DNA of 51,238 nucleotides, taken from contig JAISIH010000040.1 of the NCBI GenBank assembly GCA_031262105.1, positions 1 to 51,238 of the forward strand, in the 5' to 3' direction. This DNA comes from Ruminococcus sp. Its GTDB lineage: Bacteria; Bacillota; Clostridia; Oscillospirales; Ruminococcaceae. Shown piece after piece: positions 1 through 8,407 of the stretch (position 1 is its first letter; every line of letters starts with the position of its first letter). Position numbers and translations under genes: made by a program. The notes beneath the pieces were generated by a model. It was not told the origin of the DNA, did not search any database, and was given only the letters and a program-made list of their open reading frames with translations.

Positions 1-1
1 A

Positions 2-184
2 GGCAGGTTGAAAGTATATAGAGCGCGTTACTCAGAAAATCCCCGATATGAGTCTGAACAAAAGATAGGAAGTTTTGTTGATGCAGAAAAACTCCTTGCT
101 GATTTAAGAAACAATATTGGTATTGATACTCATTTAGGTGTCCCCGGTGGCCCTAATTCCGGCTTGAGTGTTGAGTTAGTATAA
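2..184 (+). CDS. C-terminal end of an unknown protein (5' truncated by window)
   Basis: An open frame runs from base 2 to a TAA at 182-184 and gives 60 residues ending LGVPGGPNSGLSVELV. Its start lies outside the window. The residue mix is ordinary for a soluble protein (charged, with a DAEKLLADLRNN helix), but I do not recognise a family. No terminator follows it closely; the next 300 bases carry no convincing gene. Moderate confidence that this is a real gene end, none about its function. Confidence 0.5.
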   Translation, partial: GRLKVYRARYSENPRYESEQKIGSFVDAEKLLADLRNNIGIDTHLGVPGGPNSGLSVELV

Positions 185-472
185 CTCAATGCAGATGCGA
201 AAATGCAGAGATTAAGCGGCAACAATCTCACCCCAAAACCACAGCACATACACAATAATCACCCTTGATAATGCCCCAATGATAACACATTGATAACAAA
301 AGTTCAGTATACCCCATATGGCAGTTACAATTGAAATCAAAATGAGTAATTAGGAATCAAATCGCTAATACAAAAACAGTTAAGACTGCTTTGTCTATAG
401 CGAGTGGGAGTAATCGACACGAAGCCGCAAAGCCATTATAAAACGCAAAATTAGAAACCTTCATTTAAAAAC
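185..472. other. intergenic stretch, nothing recognised
   Basis: About 290 bases separate the truncated rightward gene from the leftward operon. I see only very short open frames, no tRNA-like cloverleaf, no repeat shared with the rest of the window and no clear promoter. The bidirectional terminator hairpin at 473-500 closes the region. Confidence 0.4.
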
Positions 473-505
473 GGGATTGTTGAAATTAATCAACAATCCC
501 ATTTT
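473..505 (-). terminator. bidirectional rho-independent terminator
   Basis: Arms GGGATTGTTGA (473-483) and TCAACAATCCC (490-500) form an 11-bp perfect stem with a 6-base loop. Read leftward it is followed by GTTTTT, read rightward by ATTTT. It overlaps the last codons of the leftward membrane-protein gene, whose stop is at 486-488, so the 3' end of that gene doubles as its terminator. Confidence 0.75.
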
Positions 506-1199
506 GAATATCAAAAATTCCCGTAATAAGAATGTTGCTGCAAAAAGCATATATCGGCATGACGGTTAAGGGTAGAAGCATCAAAAGAATTAATGCAATT
601 ACTTGAGAAATGACGCTCCCCAAAATGAAAAGCATAACGCCCGGCGCGAGTATAAGTACAAAAAAGGCAATTTTCAGTAACGTTAATTTTAGCAAAGCTT
701 TTTTTAGTGAAACAAAAACATTTTTAAGTATTATGAAAAAATTTTTGTCTGAATAAAGCGTTAATGCAACTGTAAATAACTCAAAAATCGTTATCAATAT
801 TAAGTACACAACAAAGCTGACTAAGCGAATAAGCGGTGCGGCAAAAAATCTTTCGTTTGGTAATATCACATATATTACATACGCAGGTACTATAAAAATA
901 ATGTATCCGATTATAAGAAAGATAGTTTTTTTGCAAACTATTTTTTTTATGCTTTCAGATAATTTGTTTTTGTGATTATTGAATGAATCTATCAGTATGT
1001 AAAATAGCAGGAAAAACAGAAAATTCGATATATTGTTATAAATGTGTGTGTCAACCGAAAACTGTTCCTTATAAACTTGTTGTAAATACAGCAAAACTAT
1101 ATTTATAATTGCAGCGATAAGAAAAACTTTTTTCAAAAGTTTATTGTCAGCTTTATAGATAGTATAAATTTTATCAAGAAAAACAATTAAACTCTTCAT
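486..1199 (-). CDS. multi-pass membrane protein, unknown
   Basis: 237 residues with about six hydrophobic segments (near residues 24-40, 58-72, 92-112, 124-148, 170-192 and 196-228) separated by short Lys-rich loops. No catalytic or transporter motif is visible and I do not recognise the family. The ATG lies 2 bp after the stop of the upstream gene, behind GGGAAATAAAA, so it is the last gene of a three-gene leftward operon with the proteins at 1202 and 1778. It is clearly more AT-rich than those two. A role as the membrane partner of their products is only an inference from the operon. Confidence 0.7.
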   Translation of the reverse strand: MKSLIVFLDKIYTIYKADNKLLKKVFLIAAIINIVLLYLQQVYKEQFSVDTHIYNNISNFLFFLLFYILIDSFNNHKNKLSESIKKIVCKKTIFLIIGYIIFIVPAYVIYVILPNERFFAAPLIRLVSFVVYLILITIFELFTVALTLYSDKNFFIILKNVFVSLKKALLKLTLLKIAFFVLILAPGVMLFILGSVISQVIALILLMLLPLTVMPIYAFCSNILITGIFDIQNGIVD

Positions 1200-1201
1200 T
1201 T

Positions 1202-1744
1202 TTATTTCCCGAACATCATCGCAAAAATCATCTTATTAAGGTTTTCGCGGTCGATTGCCCACGGTTTTTCCGCTTGTGCAAAGAGACCACGCATAATGTC
1301 GTTTTCGGCGTCGAAAATACTCACGCCCACACGTGCGTAAGGGTTGCCGAAATAGGCTTTCCCGATTTCTTTATGGGCAATTGCCCTTGCGCGGTCAATT
1401 TCAACGCTGTTCGGATAGTCGATTTTATACTGCTCAAAACCCTTTTTAAGTTCGCTGTAATCGCTGTCGTTGAGTTTACCGTTTTTGTATGCATTCTCAA
1501 TGCGAAGACCGACATCGGCGATTTTTCGCGCAACCGTTTCGTCGGAATTAAGGTCGCCCGACGGATTAAGCCCGCTTTTATAAAGCGACATAAAATCGGT
1601 TGTGTCAATCGACTTCTCCGAGAATTGCCGAAGCTGTTCAGGCGTGTATTCCTTGTGATGTTTAATGTCCGCCTGAATAAACGCCAAGTCATTCCCTGTC
1701 ACGAGGGAATAAAGATCGGATTTGCTTAAATTGCTGATATTCAT
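1202..1744 (-). CDS. hypothetical protein beginning MNISNLS
   Basis: 180 residues, soluble and charged, with predicted helices through the middle and no signal peptide or membrane segment. The start follows the clear ribosome site AGAGGTG six bases before the ATG. Its first residues (MNISNLSKSDLYSL) resemble the first residues of the upstream neighbour (MNISSISSGISYTS), suggesting a shared N-terminal signal or assembly sequence. I do not recognise a domain. It is the middle gene of the leftward operon: 33 bp after the 1778-2413 gene and 2 bp before the membrane-protein gene. Confidence 0.65.
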   Translation of the reverse strand: MNISNLSKSDLYSLVTGNDLAFIQADIKHHKEYTPEQLRQFSEKSIDTTDFMSLYKSGLNPSGDLNSDETVARKIADVGLRIENAYKNGKLNDSDYSELKKGFEQYKIDYPNSVEIDRARAIAHKEIGKAYFGNPYARVGVSIFDAENDIMRGLFAQAEKPWAIDRENLNKMIFAMMFGK

Positions 1745-1777
1745 AATGCACCTCTCAATTAAAAATCTCCGTAACGT

Positions 1778-2413
1778 TTACGCCTTAATATCAATTCCGC
1801 CGCCGTTATAATTACCCCGCGCTTGGTTTTCGGTCATCGCACCGACAACGTTTTGATTCCAAAAATCAACAATCTCTTTCTGCGAATTCAGCTCCGCCCT
1901 TGAAGGGATAAATTCAATGCTCGAATTGGTTATTTTAATAGCATCTTCGCCGCCGAGTTTGACAGTATAATGTCCGGTCGCTTCTTTGACAACAGAACCG
2001 CCCTCAAAGCTGATTTCCTTTATTCGCTTTAGCGTACCGTTTTTATATTGCGCTTCCATAAAATAATCAATCGCGTTTTTTGAACGGGTGATTTTGATGT
2101 CAAGTTGTGATGTTTCACCGAACGCACTTATTGCCGTTTGCGCACCCGCAAGAAGCTTTTTTCTGTCAGGCGCGGCGTGTGAAACGTATTTATGAAATAG
2201 AGCGTCTGCCTCTTTTTTCAGACGTTTTCTGTCATCAACGTTCGTCGCGTTCGCGTATTCTCTGGCATTTGCTCGCACCATGCTTCTTATGTCGCTTGGG
2301 GGAGGGGAATTGTAGTCTTTCGTCGGTATTTTAGACCAATCGACATTTTTTCCGCCGTAAAGTCCGCTCCGAGAAGTGTAACTAATACCACTGCTGATAC
2401 TTGATATGTTCAT
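1778..2413 (-). CDS. hypothetical protein beginning MNISSIS
   Basis: 211 residues. The Ser/Gly-rich N-terminus (MNISSISSGISYTSRSGLYG) is followed by a charged helical stretch (residues about 45-90) and a beta-rich C-terminal half ending in Gly/Asn-rich sequence. There is no signal peptide, so secretion, if any, would use an unconventional route. Similar N-termini occur in some flagellar and surface-structure proteins of Clostridia, but no specific domain is recognisable, so function is left open. First gene of the three-gene leftward operon. A GGGG ribosome site lies before the ATG and a 13-bp palindrome lies 40 bp upstream. Confidence 0.65.
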   Translation of the reverse strand: MNISSISSGISYTSRSGLYGGKNVDWSKIPTKDYNSPPPSDIRSMVRANAREYANATNVDDRKRLKKEADALFHKYVSHAAPDRKKLLAGAQTAISAFGETSQLDIKITRSKNAIDYFMEAQYKNGTLKRIKEISFEGGSVVKEATGHYTVKLGGEDAIKITNSSIEFIPSRAELNSQKEIVDFWNQNVVGAMTENQARGNYNGGGIDIKA

Positions 2414-2452
2414 AAGTTACCCCGCTGACAATAATTTGTTATTTTATTTATC

Positions 2453-2465
2453 GTACATAATGTAC
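2453..2465. promoter_or_regulatory. 13-bp palindrome, possible operator
   Basis: GTACATAATGTAC is a perfect inverted repeat around a central A, 40 bp upstream of the leftward operon's first ATG and about 70 bp from the rightward YnbB promoter. Its placement in the divergent intergenic region suits a repressor site, but no regulator gene is adjacent. Confidence 0.35.
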
Positions 2466-2535
2466 ATAACTTAAGTGTTTTTTGAATAAAATTTTCCACA
2501 CCGAATAAGTCTCGAAATAATTTTTAAAAAACCCC

Positions 2536-2564
2536 TTGCAAAATCCGTACGAATGTGCTATAAT
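2536..2564 (+). promoter_or_regulatory. sigma-A promoter of the YnbB-family gene
   Basis: -35 TTGCAA (2536-2541), 17-bp spacer, -10 TATAAT (2559-2564). Transcription would begin near 2571, which leaves a leader of about 44 bases before the ATG at 2615 and rules against the upstream TTG at 2579 as the start codon. Confidence 0.75.
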
Positions 2565-2614
2565 TACATTGGTGCATTTTGTATTTCATCGGTGAATGTA
2601 TTTTAGGAGAACAA

Positions 2615-3904
2615 ATGAAGATAAGCGATCCGACCCCCCCGGTAAAAAATAAAATAACCATAGACGAGCGGATTCTCAAATACGCCGAAAAAGCCGAGGC
2701 GAACTGTGCGTTGCGTTTTTCGGAGATTGCGCGGATTTCGCGTTTTAACGGCGAAAAGGTGCTAAACAGCTTTATCAATTCGCGAATGAGTGCGAATTGC
2801 CTCACCGGGACAACGGGTTACGGTTACGGCGACATCGGCAGAGACACAATCGACAAGGTTTTTGCCGAAGTTTTCGGTGCGGAGGACGCTCTTGTCCGCC
2901 ACAATTTTGTTTCGGGAACTCATGCGATAACCGTCGCACTTTTCGGAATTCTAAAAGCCGGAGATAAACTTGTAAGCCTTACCGGTTCGCCGTACGATAC
3001 CCTTAAACAGGGGATTTGCGGCAAGGCAGACGGCTCTCTTAGCAGCTTCGGTATAACCTATGAACAGTCGGAGCTTCTTGCGGACGGCTCTGCCGATCTT
3101 GCTGACATTTTCTTGAAGGTGAAGACCGCAAAGGTCGGATATATTCAGCGTTCAAAGGGTTATTCGCTTCGCCCGGCACTGACCATAGCGAAGCTTTCGG
3201 AGATAATCAAATCCGCACGGAACGCGAATCCCGATATAGTTATCCTCGTGGATAACTGTTACGGTGAATTTATCGAAACTTCCGAGCCATGCGACGTCGG
3301 CGCAGACCTCGTCGTAGGCTCGCTTATAAAGAACCCCGGCGGCGGAATAGCCGAAACGGGCGGTTATATCGCGGGGCGTGCGGAGCTTGTTGCAAAATGC
3401 GCCGATAGACTTACCGCAATCGGCATGGGGAAAGAGGTCGGCTGTTCGCTTAACCAGAACAAACCCATTGCCCAAGGGCTTTTCTTAGCACCTGAAACGG
3501 TTGCTTCTGCCCTTAAAACGTCGGCGTTCGCGGCGGAAATTTTCACGCTCTTGGGCTTTAAGGTATTCCCGAAACCCGGTGAAAAAATCGGCGATATAGT
3601 TACCGCGATAAAGATGCCGGATGCTCAGAGCCTTATTTCGTTCTGTAAGGGTATCCAAAAAGGCTCGCCGATTGACTCGCATCTGACGACAGAGCCGTGG
3701 GATATGCCCGGCTACGACAACAAGGTCATCATGGCGGCGGGGGCGTTCAATATGGGGGCTTCAATTGAAATTTCATGCGATGCGCCGATTCGCGAACCGT
3801 ACATTGCTTACCTCCAAGGCGGCTTAACCTATCCCACAGGGCGATTGGCGGTTTTATCGGGACTTCAGGAGATGCTGGGCAATCATTCGTTAAAATTATT
3901 CTAA
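2615..3904 (+). CDS. methionine gamma-lyase / YnbB ('aluminium resistance') family PLP enzyme
   Basis: 429 residues, the usual length for this fold-type I pyridoxal-phosphate family (Met_gamma_lyase Pfam family; B. subtilis YnbB). Visible marks are the N-terminal GTTGYGYGDIGRDTIDKVFA stretch, the VSGTHAI cofactor-pocket loop, the VDNCYGEF aspartate segment and GSLIKNPGGG, whose lysine is the expected PLP Schiff base. The annotated activity is cleavage of sulphur amino acids such as methionine, but the natural substrate of this branch is poorly established. The ATG at 2615 is chosen because AGGAGA ends four bases before it and because of the promoter position. proC follows 19 bp later, so the two are probably cotranscribed. 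Confidence 0.85.
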   Translation: MKISDPTPPVKNKITIDERILKYAEKAEANCALRFSEIARISRFNGEKVLNSFINSRMSANCLTGTTGYGYGDIGRDTIDKVFAEVFGAEDALVRHNFVSGTHAITVALFGILKAGDKLVSLTGSPYDTLKQGICGKADGSLSSFGITYEQSELLADGSADLADIFLKVKTAKVGYIQRSKGYSLRPALTIAKLSEIIKSARNANPDIVILVDNCYGEFIETSEPCDVGADLVVGSLIKNPGGGIAETGGYIAGRAELVAKCADRLTAIGMGKEVGCSLNQNKPIAQGLFLAPETVASALKTSAFAAEIFTLLGFKVFPKPGEKIGDIVTAIKMPDAQSLISFCKGIQKGSPIDSHLTTEPWDMPGYDNKVIMAAGAFNMGASIEISCDAPIREPYIAYLQGGLTYPTGRLAVLSGLQEMLGNHSLKLF

Positions 3905-3923
3905 ACTTAACAGGGAAGTAAAT

Positions 3924-4721
3924 ATGGAAAGTATTGGTTTTATCGGCGCCGGTAACATGGGCAGTGCGATAATTAAAGGCATACAAAATTCGTTGCCGCA
4001 GGTTGAAATTTTTGCATACGAGCCAAATTTGGAAAGAGTTGAACAGCTTAAAAATAACAAAGTTGGCATATTAAAGTGTGAAGCTGATGTGCTTGACAGG
4101 TGTAAATATGTTGTTTTAGCTGTAAAGCCGCAAACCTTGCCGGAAGTATTAGGCAAAATCAAGGATAATATTACCAGCGAAACTGTGCTTGTCTCCATCT
4201 GCGCGGGAATTTCCGGCGAGTTTATTGAAAATGCAATCGGAAAGTCTGCGAAAATAATCTTAGTCATGCCTAATACGCCGCTTATGGTCGGCGAGGGTGC
4301 AACGGCTTTGTCGAGACTTCCGGGTGTTAAAGACGATGAATTTGCTTTCATAAAATCGGTTTTTGATGCCTCGGGGAAGACTGCGGAAATTCCTCCCGAT
4401 AAAATGAAGGAGATTATCTGCATTAATTCATCGAGTCCGGCGTTCATATATCTTTTCGCGAAACCTTTTATAGATTACGCCGAAGAAAACGGCATATCGG
4501 CTGATGCCGCAAAACTCCTTTTTTCGCAAACATTAATAGGTGCGGCGAAGATGATAAAAGACAGCGGCTATACCATTGATGAACTCATTAAGATGGTGTC
4601 AAGTCCGGGCGGGACAACCCTTGCGGGGCTTTCCGCGCTTTATGACGGGAAATTTACCGAAGCGATAACCGACGCCTGCAGACGCTGTACAAACCGTGCG
4701 TATGAACTTGGGGGCAAGTAA
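3924..4721 (+). CDS. proC: pyrroline-5-carboxylate reductase
   Basis: 265 residues, normal for ProC, which reduces 1-pyrroline-5-carboxylate to L-proline with NAD(P)H in the cytoplasm. The N-terminus has the Rossmann loop GFIGAGNMGSAI. The mid-protein segments VVLAVKPQTLPEVL and VMPNTPLMVGEGATAL, and the C-terminal SPGGTTLAGLSAL signature with its conserved dimer-interface residues, are all present and uninterrupted. It lies 19 bp downstream of the YnbB-family gene and 66 bp upstream of a membrane-protein pair. No proA or proB is seen in the window. Confidence 0.95.
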   Translation: MESIGFIGAGNMGSAIIKGIQNSLPQVEIFAYEPNLERVEQLKNNKVGILKCEADVLDRCKYVVLAVKPQTLPEVLGKIKDNITSETVLVSICAGISGEFIENAIGKSAKIILVMPNTPLMVGEGATALSRLPGVKDDEFAFIKSVFDASGKTAEIPPDKMKEIICINSSSPAFIYLFAKPFIDYAEENGISADAAKLLFSQTLIGAAKMIKDSGYTIDELIKMVSSPGGTTLAGLSALYDGKFTEAITDACRRCTNRAYELGGK

Positions 4722-4787
4722 TATTTTTTAGCGGACACGCATAAACTTCTGATATACGGGAAAATTTCGTGTAAAGGAAGATTAAAA

Positions 4788-5354
4788 ATGTCTGCTCATA
4801 TGCAAAGCGGAAAAGTTGTGAACATAACGCTCCTTGCGGCAGTTTACATCATCGGAATAATCGGCGGCGTTACCCTTTTTATGACGCGCTTTAACACAAC
4901 ATTTTTTCAAACCGGGTTTATAGATTATAACAAAAATTTCTTGCAGATAACGGTTGACCTTTTTACACCGGCGATTATAACACTCGGCATAATTTTTCTC
5001 CTCGGTTTCGGGAGCATATTCTCCGTTTTTGTGCCGCTCGTTCTGCTCTATAAAGGGTTTGAAACAGGGCTGACACTTGCTCATATCTACGCTTCTTTTG
5101 CATCTTATGAGATGATTAATATGCTCATAATAATCATACCTAACGCGGTTTTTTCGACACTTGTGCTTATAGTCGGGTGCAGAGAAGCAATGCGAATGTC
5201 GGTTTCGATTTTTAAGGTAACAGTTTCTTGCGGATACCTGCCGGTTGACTATAAATTATACATAAATAAATTCATAATTCTCACTGCGATTTTGCTTGCG
5301 GGAGCGATAACAAACGCTTTTATCTGCGGGACATTTATAAAAATTTTCGTTTAA
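4788..5354 (+). CDS. SpoIIM-like (DUF95) membrane protein
   Basis: 188 residues with about five membrane segments. The central part (LLGFGSIFSVFVPLVLLYKG, then a membrane pair, then IIPNAVFSTLVLIV and a small-residue REAMRMS turn) follows the pattern of the SpoIIM/DUF95 family: a Gly-rich helix, a hydrophobic 'GF' turn and a later 'P-N/Q-N' helix. SpoIIM is part of the engulfment machinery with SpoIID and SpoIIP, but many DUF95 proteins outside sporulation operons have no known role, and no spoIIP or spoIID is nearby. Start supported by AAGGAAG. Followed 21 bp later by a DUF624 protein. Confidence 0.5.
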   Translation: MSAHMQSGKVVNITLLAAVYIIGIIGGVTLFMTRFNTTFFQTGFIDYNKNFLQITVDLFTPAIITLGIIFLLGFGSIFSVFVPLVLLYKGFETGLTLAHIYASFASYEMINMLIIIIPNAVFSTLVLIVGCREAMRMSVSIFKVTVSCGYLPVDYKLYINKFIILTAILLAGAITNAFICGTFIKIFV

Positions 5355-5375
5355 CATAAAGGGAGAGTAAAAAAA

Positions 5376-6200
5376 TTGGGATTATTCAAATCTGACTATG
5401 GAAAAGCCGGTCCGGGTATCGCAAAAAACGCTCCGAAAAAGCGTTCGTTTTTCCGATTTTGGGAGCTTTTCTTCCGTAAATTTTGGAAGCTTATTGAACT
5501 TAATCTGCTGACATTTTTCTTCTGTATTCCTATTGTAACGATCGGTCCTGCGCTTGCGGGAATGACGAAAGTTTTGCGGAGTTTCGCACTCGAAAAAAGT
5601 GTTTTCATGGTACACGATTACATGAAGGGCTTTAAGGATAACTGGAAGATGTCTGTGCCGGTCGGAATCGTTGATATTTTCGTGCTTGCTTCGGTGATTT
5701 CGGGTCTATATATTTATCCGCGAATGGCGTCGCAGAGTGAAAACGGAACGTTATTTATCATACTTTGCGTAGTAACCGTGAGTTTCGGTTTAACGCTTCT
5801 TATGATGAATTTTTATATCTTCCCGATGATTGTTGCGGTTGACCTTAACCTGAAACAAATAATAAAAACGAGCTTTTTCTTAACCGCCCGCGCCCTCCTC
5901 ACAAACCTTTTCACACTCTTTATCTTCGCGGTCTTGGTTTTCGCAGTCGTAATCGGTTCGCTTTTTAACTACCTCGTAATGCTTATAATTCCGATTATAT
6001 TTATTTCGCTGCTCGGATTTATCGTTATCTACCGCAGTTATCCTGTAATCCAAAAATACGTCATTAATCCGTTTTATGAAGAACGCGGAGAGATTAACCC
6101 AGAGCTTACAATCGGAAAATCCGACTCCGCAGTCTTCACCGATAAGGGCGGGACAGAGGCGCCTATAAAGCCAAAAAGCAATAAAAAAACCATATCATAG
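5376..6200 (+). CDS. DUF624 / YesL-family membrane protein
   Basis: 274 residues. The N-terminus (MGLFKSDYGKAGPGIAKNAP) and the segment FCIPIVTIGPALAGMTKVLR are hallmarks of DUF624 (YesL) proteins, small multi-pass membrane proteins often near carbohydrate-uptake genes in Firmicutes. About five membrane helices precede a charged cytoplasmic tail of some 45 residues. The start is TTG at 5376 behind GGGAGAG; no ATG fits. The SpoIIM-like gene upstream is probably in the same transcript. The six-hairpin element begins within 3 bp of the stop codon. Biochemical role unknown. Confidence 0.85.
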   Translation: MGLFKSDYGKAGPGIAKNAPKKRSFFRFWELFFRKFWKLIELNLLTFFFCIPIVTIGPALAGMTKVLRSFALEKSVFMVHDYMKGFKDNWKMSVPVGIVDIFVLASVISGLYIYPRMASQSENGTLFIILCVVTVSFGLTLLMMNFYIFPMIVAVDLNLKQIIKTSFFLTARALLTNLFTLFIFAVLVFAVVIGSLFNYLVMLIIPIIFISLLGFIVIYRSYPVIQKYVINPFYEERGEINPELTIGKSDSAVFTDKGGTEAPIKPKSNKKTIS

Positions 6201-6202
6201 TA

Positions 6203-6380
6203 ATACTATTCCCTGATAAAAATGCTTGCATTTTTATCACCGGTGCTTTGCGCCGGTTGCTCGCCAAAGGCGAGCGGAAATAATACTGACGGCATCCCAA
6301 GGCGGCTTTGCCGCTTTACCCGGAGCTTTGCTTCGGGTAGATAAAAAATATTTTCAATGTTTTTTATCTGGGATTAGTAT
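6203..6380 (+). repeat. six-hairpin element, copy 1
   Basis: This 178-bp element fills the gap between the DUF624 gene and the histidine kinase. It is bounded by ATACTATTCCC (6203-6213) and GGGATTAGTAT (6370-6380), which are near inverted repeats. Six hairpins follow one another: GATAAAAATG/CATTTTTATC, ACCGGTGC/GCGCCGGT, GCTCGCC/GGCGAGC, GCGGC/GCCGC, ACCCGGAGC/GCTTCGGGT and a 13-bp AT-rich stem at 6341-6371. Most loops are 3-5 bases. Copy 2 at 19013-19185 (opposite strand) has the same order of hairpins with different but still paired stem bases. The end nearest the gene is 26 bp from the kinase ATG. Confidence 0.8.
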
Positions 6381-6406
6381 AAATAATTTTAGCGGGAAGT
6401 TTATTT

Positions 6407-8389
6407 ATGAAAAGTGAACAAAAAAACGACAGATGGAGTCTGATTGACGCGCTTGTAAGGCTTAATATTCCGGTAGCAGTCACAGACAGCACCCTTCGCG
6501 AACTCTACCACATCTCTCCCGAGCTTTTTTCAATGCCCGGAATACCGGAATATAACGATGAGGCTGACTCTAACCGCACACCGATTGAGTGGCTCGATTC
6601 GGCTTTTGCCGCAACGCCCGAAAACGCGAAACAGCTTTATGAGCTTAAATCAGAGGTTAAAGCAGGGGAGTCACCGTCAAAAATTTTTCATTTCGGAAGT
6701 GAACAACAAACCATAATTCGCATAAGTGCTTCGCATCTTTTTGCTGACGACGGCGAAAGGATTGTACTCTTTACCTATACCGATTTAACGGACGAATTCA
6801 ATACAATTAAACTTCGTTATGAGGACGAGCTGTCTCACTATAAATCGCTGATTAACTACGCGTTTTGCGGAATAATTCGATATGAACGTCAGATGGACGG
6901 TTATAAAGTTGTCGAAGCAAACGATATGGCGGCGAAGATTGCCGGGGTAAAATCGAGTGAGGATCTTTTCACAAAAGGTCTTATCGACCTTGAAAAACTC
7001 GTTTATCCCGACGATTACGGAATGATAAAAACCGGCTTCGATAACCTTCTTTATATCGGCGACAGCTTCTATTTTACACAGCGGATTGTCAATATAAAAA
7101 CGAAGGAAGTATGCTTTATAACCGGGGTCGCCGTTGCGGTTAACATTCCCGGAGCGGACAGTGACAGCGGGAAAAATTACATACAAAGCACCTTCATCAA
7201 CACAACCGACCGCGCCGATCTTGAAGACGCAAAACGAAAACTGTTGCAGCTTGAGTCGCGCCTTTCGGAAGCCGAAAATATTAACCGGCAAAAAAATACC
7301 CTTCTTGAAGAAGTCTCGGGAAATATAAAAACAAACCTCAATAATATTGTCGGCAAGGCAATTATTGCGAAAACACGTCCCGAAAAAATCGCGGAAAATG
7401 TCGACTCAATAACCGAATCCGCAAAGGTTGTAATCGGTCTCGTTAATAATGTTCTTGACATCGCAATGATTGAAGAACGCAAACTTTTCTTAAACGAAAC
7501 ACAGTTTGAAATTGGCGAATTTTTTGAAAATATCAAGTCCGCTTCAATGCAGGCTGCCCGCGCAAAATCACAGCGGCTTAACGTCAGCTACAATAATATA
7601 GTACATTCCTCAGTTATCGGCGACAACGCAAGGCTTGAAACAATTTTCACGAATATTCTCTCTAACGCCGTAAAATTCACGCCCGCCGGCGGTCTTATCA
7701 GCATCATCGTAACCGAAACATCTTTCAAACACGGCGTGTGCAGTTTTTCTGTTCAGATAAGCGATAACGGAGTCGGAATGTCGAAAGAAAAGCTTATGAC
7801 TGTGTTGACGCCGTATTCCTCGCGCAGTAAAAAGCAGGATGAAATCGACGGTTACGGTCTTCCACTTGCGAATGAACTCATAAAGCTTTTAGGCGGGAAT
7901 ATCCGCATCGAAAGCAACCCCGGAATCGGGACAAATGTTTTCGCGGAAATTTTCCTGAAAGCGAAACTCTTAAGAGATTTCCCCGATGCAGAAACCGAAT
8001 ATTCGTTTGAAGGAAAACAGATTTTACTTGCGGAAGACAATGAAATTTCACGCGATATGTTTGCGGAACTGCTTGAATCGGAAGGTGCTTTTGTCGAAAA
8101 AGCAGCCGACGGATATGGCGCGGTAGAAATTTTTGAACGCTCGAGTGTTTATCATTTTGATATGATTTTCATGGATATTGCGATGCCGGATATGGACGGA
8201 ATTGAGGCGACAAAACGTATTCGCGCGATGTTCCGCCCTGATGCGAGAACAATTCCGATTATTGCATTAACCGCAAAATCGCCGGGCGAAGATGTTGCTA
8301 AGGGGCTTAATTTCGGCATGGATGCATACGAGCAAAAGCCCTTCGATATGAAGCGAATTAAAAAACTTTTGTCTGTTATAGCCGTTTAA
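6407..8389 (+). CDS. hybrid sensor histidine kinase/response regulator lacking the phospho-accepting histidine
   Basis: 660 residues, no membrane segment, so cytoplasmic. Order: an N-terminal sensory part with PAS-like regions (about 1-270), a coiled coil (about 270-300), a HisKA-like dimerisation region (about 300-365), an HATPase domain (about 400-520) and a receiver domain (about 545-660). The ATPase keeps its N box (NILSNAVKF), G1 (ISDNGVGMS) and a G2-type GYGLPLANELI. The receiver keeps Asp590 (MDIAMPDMDG) and Lys644 (QKPFD). The H box reads VSGNIKTNLNNIVG where the family has the S-H-E-I-R-T-P pattern, so the phospho-accepting His is Gly305 and the Pro is Asn. Preceded by the six-hairpin element and followed 18 bp later by a sialate esterase. 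Confidence 0.85.
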   Translation: MKSEQKNDRWSLIDALVRLNIPVAVTDSTLRELYHISPELFSMPGIPEYNDEADSNRTPIEWLDSAFAATPENAKQLYELKSEVKAGESPSKIFHFGSEQQTIIRISASHLFADDGERIVLFTYTDLTDEFNTIKLRYEDELSHYKSLINYAFCGIIRYERQMDGYKVVEANDMAAKIAGVKSSEDLFTKGLIDLEKLVYPDDYGMIKTGFDNLLYIGDSFYFTQRIVNIKTKEVCFITGVAVAVNIPGADSDSGKNYIQSTFINTTDRADLEDAKRKLLQLESRLSEAENINRQKNTLLEEVSGNIKTNLNNIVGKAIIAKTRPEKIAENVDSITESAKVVIGLVNNVLDIAMIEERKLFLNETQFEIGEFFENIKSASMQAARAKSQRLNVSYNNIVHSSVIGDNARLETIFTNILSNAVKFTPAGGLISIIVTETSFKHGVCSFSVQISDNGVGMSKEKLMTVLTPYSSRSKKQDEIDGYGLPLANELIKLLGGNIRIESNPGIGTNVFAEIFLKAKLLRDFPDAETEYSFEGKQILLAEDNEISRDMFAELLESEGAFVEKAADGYGAVEIFERSSVYHFDMIFMDIAMPDMDGIEATKRIRAMFRPDARTIPIIALTAKSPGEDVAKGLNFGMDAYEQKPFDMKRIKKLLSVIAV

Positions 8390-8407
8390 TTAGAAAGGGG
8401 TATTATC

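Noticed and set aside
2579-2614. Upstream TTG start giving 12 extra residues to the YnbB-family protein
   Set aside because: The promoter puts transcription start near 2571, leaving no room for a ribosome site; AGGAGA before 2615 marks the real ATG.
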